64,000 nt of DNA from Flectonema sp. DT1601 (Eukaryota > Euglenozoa > Diplonemea > Diplonemida > Diplonemidae), in the NCBI GenBank assembly GCA_964019425.1, contig OZ025806.1:677374-741373 (forward strand), given 5' to 3'. Below the pieces are notes generated by a model. That model ran no database searches. It was not told where the DNA came from and worked only from the letters and a program-made list of their open reading frames with translations. Of the stretch, positions 29,902 through 40,575 are shown in pieces. Made by a program: the position numbers and the translations under genes. Within the stretch, counting starts at the first letter, position 1. Each line of letters starts with the position of its first letter.

Positions 29902-32900
29902 ATGTGGTTTGCACAATGGCTAGAAACTATTCCAAGGTTTCGAAAAAATTCGAAAAAAGAAGAAAAAAGCAATGGAACTAAAAAGAATGTACCGCAAAGA
30001 GTCTCCCAAGGAGCAAAAAGGCACAAAAAACCGAATCAAAAGGCCCATGATCAAAAGAAATCATACGCGGATATTCTTAAAGGCAAACAAACACATGTAG
30101 TTCCGCATGGAAACAGGCAACATGTAAACAAACAAGTAGCAAGTAAGCCACGCATTGTTCCGAATAAGATAAAGGAAAAGCAAGTGACACATCAGAAGGT
30201 TATCACAGCACCAATTGTCAAAAGTAAACCGAAGAGTAAAACTGATAACAATATGATGGTCAGGGCAAAAAATATAAAACCCGGATACGAAAAAAACACA
30301 ATTAAACGGGGCCGGTCGAACAGACCAGTTAAAGCTACAGAGAGACAGAAGACGAAGGAACAACCGAAGCCTAAACAAAGGAAAGCTTCGAGTAGAAGTA
30401 GATCTAAACCTAAGAATATACAGGTAAAACTGCAACCTAATACAAAAGGGAGATTGGATCAAACGAACAAAAATTCTAAAAAGAAGAAAAAGGCAAACGA
30501 GTTTCAAATAGTACCCGAAAAGGGGAAGAAAAACAGAAAACCAGTAGTTCATCGCAACAATACTGGCTTCCACAGTGCTGTGTTCAATAGATATGAGATC
30601 ATTGAACGTGGTGCACGTCGATCAAAAGATCACGAAGAACAAAGGAGAGAAGCTCTACAAATTTTCAATATAACCCATAAAAAAACATTGGAAGTAGGGC
30701 GAAGACATCGACGTATCAGGGAACCTGTCGACCTTGATTCGGACGAAACAGGAGTAATCTATGCACTCATAGATGAAAAAGGTTCCGCAAGATATGTCGG
30801 ACAAACCTCCAACACCGCATCACACAGAGAACGTGGGCATTGGTACTCCCGTCACTCAAAGGGAACAACCATCTCCAAGTTCATTAGAAAAAGAGGAAGT
30901 CCTCTATTCGCAGCAACACTGGAAAAAGTGAACATCTGCAGCAGTTTAATGAAAACTGCATTTCGTACAGCAGCAAATCCGGCAGAATCGTTTTGGATAC
31001 AGCATCTAAATCCACAAACGAATATGTTCAGAATGCCAAATAAGGCATATGTCGGAAAGCCACTAAAGACGGGAAGTGAAGTACAAAACCGGAGAATACC
31101 GGAAAAACGAGAACCGTCAATCCCAAAAAAGTGGTATCATTTGGAAGGAGACACTCTGATAGTAGATACTGAACCAGGTAAATACGTTGGTATCAGAAAA
31201 CAAATACAGAGCCTGATCGACTTACCAAAGATCAATGAGGATGCTATAGCCAAGTGGTCAATTAATAGAACTCAAAGGTTGCTAGCATGGATCATCGACC
31301 ATATCCAAGCGTCTCATCAAGAAATTGATATCATCAGTCAGATAATCTTAGCACTTAAAGATAGATTATCAGACAAGAAAAAAGATACAGAGACGAAAAG
31401 GATATCAAAACTCGGATCAACATGGCTTAAAATTCGGTTTGTACACCCTTTGATTGAGAAATTGGATCTCAAAAGGGTATTCACATGCAAACAGGCGTTA
31501 CTCCTCGCCAAAGAACGAGCAGAAATACTTCCGACAATGAAAGTGTCAAGATACTTGACAACTAAGTTGGAGGATGTGCTATGTGACCGTGCCAATGATA
31601 GTTCAACAGACAACGCACAAGAAGAACTATGTGATCCTGAGACATGTAAATGTCATGTATTCATAAAGAAAGAATACAGAGAAGAAGAAAAACATGTGAT
31701 CACACACTCATCAAAGCTGAATATATCCAACAGACTTAAGATGTTATTATCGAGAGGTGCTAGATATAGACTCTTTGAGGATCCGAAAACTGTCACGGAA
31801 GAAGTAATGTACGCTATAGATGAATACATCATGCATTACTTCCCAGATGAGAAATACGAACCTCTATGTATTTTTTTAAAAAAGGCGGCAAAAAATCAAA
31901 TCGGAAAGCTACCGCAGATGGATGTTATTGATGAATTCAAACAAGTACAGAAGGAACTGAAGGAAATTAAAAAACATTTGATTTTTACCAGAATCGACAA
32001 AACGACACACGATCTGGCAGTATGTTGTAAGAAATACTACAACACAAAACTAAACGAGCACATCGGTAACAGAATTGTGTACGCAGAGGTTCCGAAAGAT
32101 CAGATAAATCCAACGATGAAAAGGATCGAAGACATCAACAAGAAACATGGTTTCAGAAATACGGAAAATTTGCCATATTTATATGGAAATCCGAAGATGC
32201 ATAAAGACCCTCCGAAGTTTAGATTCATAGCTGGAACTTCGAACAAAACACTGGATGTCAAATACATCAACTCTAAGGTAATGCCTGCGCCCTTCACAGC
32301 CACAACAGACATGTCAAAGGAAATGTCTGGGATACTTAAGACTTTCATGGAAATAGTTAAAAAAGCTGAAAAAGTGGAATACGAAACAACGAATATAAGA
32401 AAGTATTTTATAATTCAGAATGTAGATGAAGTTGCACAGTACATCAAAAGCAACTACTCAACTCTCCAACAAATGAAGGTAAAGACATATGATTTCTCAG
32501 ATATGTACACGAACCTCCCCCATGATAAGATTAAAAAAGTTATCAACGAATTAATCAGCAAGTACATGGACGGGCAGATAATGGTTAGAGACAAAAGAAG
32601 TGGAATTGGTAAAGACTTTTACCTTGACAAAAGCTACGATAAAGATGTTCAAGTAGGATACGAAGAGAGCAAAGTTAAAGAATTACTCAGCACGATTCTA
32701 TCTAATGCTTACATTAAGAATGGAGAACTTATGCTCAAACAAAGCCATGGAATACCGATGGGTTCTCAATGCTCACCACATATTGCGAACTTATACTGCT
32801 TTGGCATTGAAAAACAATGGGTGGAAAACGTCATTTCACAGAAAGGTATTGGGGCAGCGATAAATAACAAAATCATATTCAGATACATTGATGATTTTTT

Positions 32901-35900
32901 AATTTTCAGCCACAATGACCCAAGCCCACCACCGAGTGAGATGTATAAAATGTCATATACAGATACATCAATGGGCAACAACGATGTAGTATTCCTTGGG
33001 ATGAGAATCCGGTTGGAAGAAAGGCCGAGAGGACACCCGTTCGTACGACTTTCAATATGGGATAAAGAAAATCTGTTTAATTTCCAACCCATTAAGTATA
33101 CCAGTTCGGAATCCAACGCACCGAAAAGCCTAGGACCAGGTATTCTAAAAGGTGCCATGTACAGAGCCGCTACTAATATCAATAACGATTTCGACTTATA
33201 CCTTGAAATTGAGAAAGTGCTATACCGTCTGAGAAGTCGCGGATACTCGAAAAACAGTCTGTTCCCCCAATACAAAGACTTTGTACTGGGTACATACTGG
33301 GATTTCCCAAAACAAAGGGAAAGTCTTCATCATCATTTCTTTGAAATCAATCGGAAATATGACAACGGAAGACCAGTATCGAAAGAAAAACAGACAATCC
33401 AACAACATTATAAAGTCAATGGAAGGGATGACATTTATAATATGTTGTTGGACAAGAGAATTGGATATGCGAAATTAAGGAGGAATGACAATACATTGGT
33501 GACATCATTTAAAATTGCCAGTCAAGCGATTATTAAAAACAAGAAGGAATGTCAGCAATGCAAAGCTATAATCTCTGACGACACTGAATCACTGGTCAAT
33601 GATATCAACATTAAATATCACACTGGAATATTCAAAACAGCAAAATTCTACAAGGAATTTAAAGAGATATTGCCTATCAATGTCAGTATCCTTTCATACA
33701 AAAAGGGTATAACAACTCGAGTAGTAGTCAACAAAGATAACAATCACGAATGTCACATGTTGATCGGATGTACGGAAGGTGGATTTTTCTTTCCAATTAC
33801 AGCAAGATACACGGAAAAGGAAATTCAAAGTCAGCTACTCGAAAAGAAGGATCCAGAAAAATCCGATATCGCTGACAACACGTCGAAAGACTTGAAAGTA
33901 GTACAAAAGGAGCAGAAGTCAGAAGAGTCTGGAAAAACTGAAGTACCAAACGAAGATTATTGGTCCACCTTCATTGATAATAAATTCCCTATTACGATGC
34001 ACACGCAACCAGCAGAAGGACTTCGTAGTGGGGAATGTGGCTGGGCAACTGTTAACTTCATAGCAGATCACCTCAAAACTGAAAGAATCAGAATATCAAA
34101 GATGTTTAAGATTCAATTCCGACTCGCAGAGCAAGAGCTTAAGTTAATTGGAGAGAACTTGATGTTCTCATTTAACCCAGATGGTTGGTTTCATCAGATA
34201 GTTATTTATGAAACAATAAGAATATATCTGGGACTAGAAGTAACACATGTGACAACCCATGAACAGCTGAAAACAATCACAGTAGGTCCAACAGAACAAG
34301 AAACTATTGTCATTCCATACATCATAGTGTCACGTAGAGCAGCCTACACACATTACATCGTCTTTATTGATATAAATTCTAAATACAAGGGATTTGATAT
34401 AATCAATCCAACTCCAGATTGTAATGGGATAGAAGATATCATGACGAAGTATCCGTTGAAGGAATACGAATACCACGTTGTAATGAAAACAACGAAAGAT
34501 ATTCCTCCAATAGACTTGTCTGCACTGGCAATAACAGAGTCACCAGCAAAGGATAATTCCACAACAAAAACTACAGAAGTGGAAATTAAAAAATTCACGG
34601 ACGAGGAGGATGTAACAGATCTTGAGACAATGATTTCGGCAATCGAAAAAGCGGACAAAATGAAGCCCAAATCGACACCGGGAAAAGTCAATAAGATAGA
34701 GATAAGGGCCGTATCACCACCAAAGATATGCCAGGATAATATACCGACCCTGTACATATCGCCGATGGTGAAGATACCACCATTACCAGTACTACTATCA
34801 CCAGTGTTACCAAGACCATCAATAATTCCAATGACAATACCAATAACGATACCGAAGATAATAAAAATGGAACCTTCGGTAATGCAAAAAATTATATCGC
34901 TACCATCAAATAGTTTTCAGAAGACGCTAGTCACTGTAAATAATGCACTTACGGTAGCCCCACCAGCAATCCCGACATTGATGCCAGCAACGATTTCAAA
35001 GGTATCACAATTGGCACCGCCGACTGTACTTCAAAAGAAGACACAAGTCATTGCAAATGATGAACTCACACAGGTCCCGCCGATAATTCCAACAATGATA
35101 CCAACACCAATTACAAATTTATCACAATCGACACCGTCAATTGTACTTCAAAAGAATACACAAGTCAGTGCGAGTGATGCACTTACACAGGCCCCGCCGA
35201 TAATTCCAACGCTGATGCCAGCAAGGATTTCAAAAATATCACAATTAGCACCGCCGACTGTAATTCAGAAGAAGACACAAGTTATTGCAAATGAGACACC
35301 TACAATGGCCCCACCTGCAATCCCAACGTTGATGCCAGCAACGATCTCAAAGGTATCACAATTGGAACCTCCAACTGTACATCAAAGTGTGATTCAATCT
35401 ATGAAAACGATACAATTACCGATTGTATCACCATTGGATCTGGATCATAATGATGTGGATATGATCGATATGCCGTCACCAGCAACAGTACAACTGGATA
35501 CGGACACTGACATGGTAATGGAAACTATGTCACCAGAGACGCAGGAATCACCGGAGCATAGATATGCTGGCGTAATGACTCCATCCAAAGACAGGATGGA
35601 GTCACCACCAATAACTCCGATTAAGATTAAGACTCCACTGAAAATAAAGACGCCTCTGAAGATCGAAACTCCGACTAAAATAATTCCACAAACCCAACAA
35701 GCATGTTGGGATGGAAAGAACCTCGAATTAATACGAAGTTTGTCAAAAGAAAGACAGTTGGAGAAAATAGTCACCACATACAGACTAAGATCAACTACAC
35801 CACAAACAGTAGCCAGGAAGATGGAAACACCACCTACTGTAAGCAGTAAAGCCACGAATTCCGGAACAACAATACCGATTACACCACAAAAGGTATCAAG

Positions 35901-36549
35901 AGTACTAACATACACAGATACAGAGAATATCGGTAAAACTTGCAAATATTGCAATAAATCCTGGAAGTCATTTATTGACCATATCAATAAATGTGGAATA
36001 TTCAGAGCATCAAAAGAATATCCAACATATGTTGATGAAGATGATAACACTTCATTTACGGTCACTGAATACAAAACGGATCCTCGAAATAGTATTGTAA
36101 CTGTTACAAAAGATGAGACAGAAACTCATATGTTATCTATCAAAAAGAATGGCAAGTTGGCAACACAAACGGTCGCTGATGAACCAGAGAGAAGCAGTAA
36201 CAAGAGACTGAACTCACAGAGTCCAATGCGAATTGTGAGAATCAAAAAATACCTGAGCAACCGGAAAAGGCTTAAAAATGAGTGTACTGAACATAAGTTG
36301 GCACAGAAAATGAAACTTAAAGAAGTACAAAAACAGAAATTAGCAAAGGGAAAGGAAAAGAAGAAACTGAAATTGGTAAAAAGACTCAACTCGCAGAGTC
36401 CAATGAGACCGATGCTCAGAAGAAATACTCGAAAGAAAAGAAGCAAACAAGATGAACATGATTCTTCAGATGATATGAGTATTTCACAGAGATCTTCAAC
36501 TCCAGATATCCCTGATGCTAAGGAACAATTATCAGACTTTGATAATTAA
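29902..36549 (+). CDS. Penelope-like element polyprotein: GIY-YIG nuclease, reverse transcriptase, Cys/His domain, zinc finger
   Basis: 2215 codons, uninterrupted. A basic, disordered head (1-230) precedes a GIY-YIG nuclease (about 283-375; GVIYALID, ARYVGQTSN, and the late Glu/Asn in PAESFWIQHLNP). The reverse transcriptase (about 690-1090) has LPYLYGNPKMHK, motif A TYDFSDMYTNLPH (about 862), GIPMGSQCSPHIANLY (about 949) and RYIDDFLIFS (about 992). These are PLE-type signatures, and an N-terminal nuclease matches the permuted groups (Chlamys/Naiad type) rather than classical Penelope. A domain with GECGWATVNF (about 1377) and THYIVFID (about 1483) may be a cysteine protease. Pro/Thr repeats, a CKYC...H...C finger (2014-2031) and a basic tail end it. 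No capsid or integrase. Confidence 0.9.
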   Translation: MWFAQWLETIPRFRKNSKKEEKSNGTKKNVPQRVSQGAKRHKKPNQKAHDQKKSYADILKGKQTHVVPHGNRQHVNKQVASKPRIVPNKIKEKQVTHQKVITAPIVKSKPKSKTDNNMMVRAKNIKPGYEKNTIKRGRSNRPVKATERQKTKEQPKPKQRKASSRSRSKPKNIQVKLQPNTKGRLDQTNKNSKKKKKANEFQIVPEKGKKNRKPVVHRNNTGFHSAVFNRYEIIERGARRSKDHEEQRREALQIFNITHKKTLEVGRRHRRIREPVDLDSDETGVIYALIDEKGSARYVGQTSNTASHRERGHWYSRHSKGTTISKFIRKRGSPLFAATLEKVNICSSLMKTAFRTAANPAESFWIQHLNPQTNMFRMPNKAYVGKPLKTGSEVQNRRIPEKREPSIPKKWYHLEGDTLIVDTEPGKYVGIRKQIQSLIDLPKINEDAIAKWSINRTQRLLAWIIDHIQASHQEIDIISQIILALKDRLSDKKKDTETKRISKLGSTWLKIRFVHPLIEKLDLKRVFTCKQALLLAKERAEILPTMKVSRYLTTKLEDVLCDRANDSSTDNAQEELCDPETCKCHVFIKKEYREEEKHVITHSSKLNISNRLKMLLSRGARYRLFEDPKTVTEEVMYAIDEYIMHYFPDEKYEPLCIFLKKAAKNQIGKLPQMDVIDEFKQVQKELKEIKKHLIFTRIDKTTHDLAVCCKKYYNTKLNEHIGNRIVYAEVPKDQINPTMKRIEDINKKHGFRNTENLPYLYGNPKMHKDPPKFRFIAGTSNKTLDVKYINSKVMPAPFTATTDMSKEMSGILKTFMEIVKKAEKVEYETTNIRKYFIIQNVDEVAQYIKSNYSTLQQMKVKTYDFSDMYTNLPHDKIKKVINELISKYMDGQIMVRDKRSGIGKDFYLDKSYDKDVQVGYEESKVKELLSTILSNAYIKNGELMLKQSHGIPMGSQCSPHIANLYCFGIEKQWVENVISQKGIGAAINNKIIFRYIDDFLIFSHNDPSPPPSEMYKMSYTDTSMGNNDVVFLGMRIRLEERPRGHPFVRLSIWDKENLFNFQPIKYTSSESNAPKSLGPGILKGAMYRAATNINNDFDLYLEIEKVLYRLRSRGYSKNSLFPQYKDFVLGTYWDFPKQRESLHHHFFEINRKYDNGRPVSKEKQTIQQHYKVNGRDDIYNMLLDKRIGYAKLRRNDNTLVTSFKIASQAIIKNKKECQQCKAIISDDTESLVNDINIKYHTGIFKTAKFYKEFKEILPINVSILSYKKGITTRVVVNKDNNHECHMLIGCTEGGFFFPITARYTEKEIQSQLLEKKDPEKSDIADNTSKDLKVVQKEQKSEESGKTEVPNEDYWSTFIDNKFPITMHTQPAEGLRSGECGWATVNFIADHLKTERIRISKMFKIQFRLAEQELKLIGENLMFSFNPDGWFHQIVIYETIRIYLGLEVTHVTTHEQLKTITVGPTEQETIVIPYIIVSRRAAYTHYIVFIDINSKYKGFDIINPTPDCNGIEDIMTKYPLKEYEYHVVMKTTKDIPPIDLSALAITESPAKDNSTTKTTEVEIKKFTDEEDVTDLETMISAIEKADKMKPKSTPGKVNKIEIRAVSPPKICQDNIPTLYISPMVKIPPLPVLLSPVLPRPSIIPMTIPITIPKIIKMEPSVMQKIISLPSNSFQKTLVTVNNALTVAPPAIPTLMPATISKVSQLAPPTVLQKKTQVIANDELTQVPPIIPTMIPTPITNLSQSTPSIVLQKNTQVSASDALTQAPPIIPTLMPARISKISQLAPPTVIQKKTQVIANETPTMAPPAIPTLMPATISKVSQLEPPTVHQSVIQSMKTIQLPIVSPLDLDHNDVDMIDMPSPATVQLDTDTDMVMETMSPETQESPEHRYAGVMTPSKDRMESPPITPIKIKTPLKIKTPLKIETPTKIIPQTQQACWDGKNLELIRSLSKERQLEKIVTTYRLRSTTPQTVARKMETPPTVSSKATNSGTTIPITPQKVSRVLTYTDTENIGKTCKYCNKSWKSFIDHINKCGIFRASKEYPTYVDEDDNTSFTVTEYKTDPRNSIVTVTKDETETHMLSIKKNGKLATQTVADEPERSSNKRLNSQSPMRIVRIKKYLSNRKRLKNECTEHKLAQKMKLKEVQKQKLAKGKEKKKLKLVKRLNSQSPMRPMLRRNTRKKRSKQDEHDSSDDMSISQRSSTPDIPDAKEQLSDFDN
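34960..35376 (+). repeat. tandem 117-bp repeats inside the PLE ORF
   Basis: Three full 39-residue units plus a partial fourth, starting at 34960, 35077, 35194 and 35311. Each opens PP(A/I)IPT and carries ISKVSQLAPPTV-like and QKKTQVIAN-like segments. The truncated upstream copy begins at the equivalent of 35297, just before the start of the fourth unit. Confidence 0.8.
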
Positions 36550-36899
36550 AAACACTTTCTACATTTATTGTAGAAAAGTGCTCCACTAGTAGTGAGCTAC
36601 GAACTAGTAACAGCAAAAAATATGTTTTTTTTATTTATGAACATGAAACACAAAGTAACTACATTCCAGTCCTGCAAACTGGAATGACTCAGTCTCAACA
36701 TTTGACTGACTTACTTCTACACCATACTGATGAGAGAGAATAGAGGTAAGAGGTATATGGATTACTCTCGAAACCTATAGTTACTTTAATATGCTAAGTT
36801 GCGCATCACCCTTAGTCACTGTATTTAAAACTAATGTTAAATTATCTTTATGTTTTTATGATACAACACAGTTGTAATTTTTACAAAATCGAACATACA
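36550..36899 (+). mobile_element. PLE 3' UTR (end of right pseudo-LTR)
   Basis: Carries a series of hairpins: CACTTTCTACA/TGTAGAAAAGTG just after the stop, a perfect 9-bp CATTCCAGT/ACTGGAATG, and TCAGTC/GACTGA. The hammerhead-like core follows at 36707-36801. The element ends ...AATCGAACATACA next to a C7 run at 36901-36907. Right pseudo-LTR is 35297-36899 overall. Confidence 0.8.
36707..36801 (+). ncRNA. hammerhead-ribozyme-like core in full-length PLE
   Basis: Identical core to 28613-28707: CTGATGA at 36727-36733, GAGAG/CTCTC stem, then GAAAC. Same uncertainty over stem III and the cleavage site. Confidence 0.5.
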
Positions 36900-37001
36900 A
36901 CCCCCCCGAGTGAACTTACTTTTATTTATTATCTGCTGGTTTACTTCACTTCGTTCCATACTTTCCGATAGCGATGTCTGTTTAGTTTTTTTTGGTAAGA
37001 A

Positions 37002-37201
37002 NNNNNNNNNNNNNNNNNNNNNNNNNNNNNNNNNNNNNNNNNNNNNNNNNNNNNNNNNNNNNNNNNNNNNNNNNNNNNNNNNNNNNNNNNNNNNNNNNNN
37101 NNNNNNNNNNNNNNNNNNNNNNNNNNNNNNNNNNNNNNNNNNNNNNNNNNNNNNNNNNNNNNNNNNNNNNNNNNNNNNNNNNNNNNNNNNNNNNNNNNNN
37201 N
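37002..37201. other. assembly gap, 200 N
   Basis: Exactly 200 N, so probably an arbitrary scaffold-gap length. It follows the retroelement by about 95 bases and probably hides the 5' end of the Cys-rich surface gene. Confidence 0.98.
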
Positions 37202-38932
37202 CTGCTGCATAAAATCCGGAGCCCAAGCAGCCAACTCTGTCTAGATCAGCAAAGGAATGTACATCAACTGGAGATGAGTTGTGTGTTAATGTGAGGTGTC
37301 CAGTAGATCCGGTCTGCTCAGCTGATTACGCAGTAGCTTTGAAGTTTATGCGGAACAAAATATAAAAGACACAATTGAATTATGTCAATGTCTCGGTTCT
37401 GAATTTGTTGTTGTGAGAGCCGTTCTCGCATCTACTACTGCGTTCACAGTACTCAATATAGGAAATGGGAACTCATTTGAAATTAACGGTGATCCTACTA
37501 CTCGTACTTACCCATACGTCACTTGTGAGCAACTCGCTAGATGCGAACCACCTTCGGCACTAGACGATGTTTATTATTATAAAACTGTACCACCTAGTTG
37601 TACTGCTACTATCGACTGTGCTAAGGGAAGAGAAGGCCAGGAAGCACTGCTATGTAAACAAACAACATTCATTGATAAAAAAGGGATCACAATGTACACT
37701 TGATCAGAGAGATCACTTTTGTGATGCCGAATTCAGAGCACACACCTGTGCAAGAATGTGATGGCGGCCTTAAACGCGACGATGAAAGTCTGCGCAACAG
37801 GGGCAGGTGCGTCGCAGGATTGGAAAAAAGTGATTGCCAGGGAGGTTACTACTGTCCTGATATTTACGCTGAGCTATCAGATTTGGGTATCCCCGCTCAT
37901 GAGTCTTGTCTCGTGTGTGAAAAAAACAACCCAAATGCATTATGTTGCACAAGAGACGGAAAATCCTTTCCGGTAGTTTCACGTGAAGAGTGCAACGGTC
38001 ATGGATCACTTCTTTGTTCAGATGTTTCTTGTGTTACAGAAAGCACCCCAACGGAATGCTCTATCGAAAGTAGTGAGGCAGCAGCACTTCACCTTCAACA
38101 TCAACAAAGTGTTTGTGGATGTCTAGGTCTCGGTTATTCTGTCATATATGATCAAGGAACTCCTTACTGCTATGATGACTCAACACTAAAAAAATGGGAC
38201 GACTACTCAGAAAGAGAACTCGGTAACAGAACCTACTCTGTCAGCTGTGAACAGTTAGTTGAGTGTGAGACTCTTTCTGCTCTCGATAAGGCTGAGGTGA
38301 CGATGTCATTCACTGAACCAATATGCTCCCCTTATACTGCTTGTAGAATTCGTAGAGCAAGAGAAAAAAAGCTTGCGACCAAGCTCTCAAACGTCTTTGG
38401 TGGTTCCAAACAATGCAGCAGCGCTCAACGTGACAGCTATGCCGGTCTTGAAACCAACGCTCTTAAGTGTCTATCATGTCCAGGAACTCATAATTTAACG
38501 AGTAAGGTTTGTGTATCGAAAACTACTTGGCCAGCAAGCTGCGAAGAAGCCGCAACAGAAGCAGAGTGTGGGGACTCAGGTTACTTTTGTGCGACATTGT
38601 ATAAAGACAAGTTTGATAGTTTATCCCTCTGCACAGCATGCCCAGGAGGTTTAAACCCGGAAACAAACACTTGTGCCACACCAGATGGTCGTTGTATTGT
38701 AGGATCTGATGAGGGTAGCTGTTCGGGAGTCTTCTGCAGAGCAATTTTCGGTGCTGCTTCTAACTATAACGGATTAGATCATGTGCTTGTGGGTGATTCA
38801 CCTTCTCAGAATATCGGTCCATTCGTCCTTCTGGCATTCGCTATTATTGTTGTCGCAGTGTTAGTTTATGCAATTTTGACGAAGAGGAAGCAGATTGAAA
38901 AAGAAGAGGCACTTGCTCAACAGAATCAGTAA
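37202..38932 (+). CDS. Cys-rich type I surface protein, 5' end missing and frame disturbed
   Basis: The clean part (37700-38932) encodes about 400 residues of Cys-rich ectodomain, one C-terminal TM helix (GPFVLLAFAIIVVAVLVYAIL region) and a short charged tail. The ectodomain has at least two related modules, recognisable by CQCLG/CGCLG, V(T/S)CEQL...C and SALD. The upstream module (about 37204-37760) is only readable by changing frame three times, near 37340, 37675 (an A6 run) and 37750. Because this is right beside the gap and the next 1.2 kb is clean, base-call errors are likelier than a pseudogene. No family name recognised. Confidence 0.6.
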
Positions 38933-40332
38933 TCGTACGCCGACTTATTTAATTCAGGAATCCATGTGCGCGGTACTCTATCGCACTGCATTGAATCATG
39001 TGCCTCACTATTAGGTCACCAACCTGTTGTCAGAACAATAACAGCATCACGTTGCAAGAGTCGACGTCGATAAATGATGTGATAGTAGTTGTAGTAGTAT
39101 TTTTTTTTTTTTTTTTTTTTGTACAGTAAGGCACATACACCCCACCCTGAAAAAAAACAAAAAAAACAAAACAAAAAACAAAATCATCGTTTAGTCATGT
39201 GGTTCGAATACACACTATGTCTACCTAAGTATTAACCCACCCCGTCACTGGATGGCAAATTTATTTTTCCCTTACCAGGAAGATTTTTCTGTGAATTGTG
39301 AAAAAAGAAGAGCACAATACTACCGTCCGGCACAGTTATGACCATAAACTGACTGTCATCTTACCTGATCCTTTTGTTTTCATTTCTTGCTGAGTGACGT
39401 GGCTATGTGCTGCCCAATTTTTGTAATACTTTTATAAAGCTTTTCGGTAATCCCACAGTACAATTATAATGCTTTGGGCAACTGGGTGAACGGTCCTCGG
39501 TACTGTTCCGGGGGGTTTCTATTTTCTTTCGTGGTATGTGGGCATCTGGCACATATGGTCGTATTGTAAAGAGAGATATTGTATATGGAATAAAAAAGAT
39601 TTTTTTTTTGTTTTTTCCACCTTCCACCACTCCCAGATCATTTCCATTTTATTTTTTTTAGTTGTTTTCAACCTGTTAGCCTCTGGGCAAAGTGGGAGCT
39701 GGGAGTCGATCACTTCCAGCCGAAGCTATAAAACTACAATCGTCGTGATTGGGTTCTTACTGATGCGGGATACCCAGACCCCTCGTAGTCATCAGTTCTG
39801 TATTTTGCGAACTAACAAACTAACTAACAATACAATTAAAAAAAAAAAAGTAAAAAAATAAAAACCCCCGCTAGTAAAAATAATAGTTTGAATAAAAGAC
39901 GTGGATTACGAAATTAGTTTAGCCATGTGGTGTGTACGAAATCAACGTGAAAAAAAAAAAAAAATTGAAGAACTTGTCTACTGTTGTTTCCTCCACTGCG
40001 ATATATAGATATTTATTTGTCCACATGCCCCGCATACCGTAGGGAAAAAAAGAACCAACGCAGTATAGAAAAGAAAGAAACAATATGTGAAAAGTGTAAA
40101 GTGAAGCACCACATCTTTTATTCATTTGGTCTGACTCCCGTTATCTTGTTTCCCTGCCTTCCACCAAACCCGTAAGTTTTGATTCGATTTGCATGAGTAA
40201 ATTTTATTTATGTTATTAATGATGGGTAATTCATTGTTTTATTTATACAGATGAAAAAAGATAATTTTATTTACGAACAGTAATTAAAAAAAAAGAGGTA
40301 AGCCACGCGCCTTCTACACTATGAAATCATTC
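38933..40332. other. long spacer
   Basis: About 1.4 kb with T20 and A-rich tracts, including a (AAAAC)n-like stretch near 39155-39180. Short open frames here look like homopolymer translations. Nothing else recognised. Confidence 0.5.
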
Positions 40333-40350
40333 TCCCCCTTCAGTTTAATA

Positions 40351-40515
40351 GAGGTAAGAGGTATATGGATTGACTCTCGAAACCTAAATAGTTACTTTAA
40401 AAGGCTAAGTTACGCATCACACCTAGTCACTGTATCTAAAACTAATGTTAAATTATCGTTGATGTTGTTTATGATGCAATACATTTGTATTTTACGTACA
40501 AAATCAAACAGTTAA
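40351..40515 (+). mobile_element. PLE 3'-end fragment with target-site duplication
   Basis: About 165 bases matching the PLE 3' end (GAGGTAAGAGGTATATGGATT, CTCTCGAAACCTA, CTAAGTTACGCATCAC, AACTAATGTTAAATTATC). It is flanked by an 18-base direct repeat TCCCCCTTCAGTTTAATA at 40333-40350 and 40516-40533. It starts within the hammerhead-like stem II, so it is severely 5'-truncated. Moderately diverged from the intact copy. Confidence 0.85.
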
Positions 40516-40575
40516 TCCCCCTTCAGTTTAATATGAAATAATTAATTAGATAGGGAAAGTAATTTGTACTGCACG

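Noticed and set aside
36837-37294. Open frames running across the N gap
   Set aside because: They consist mostly of unknown residues.
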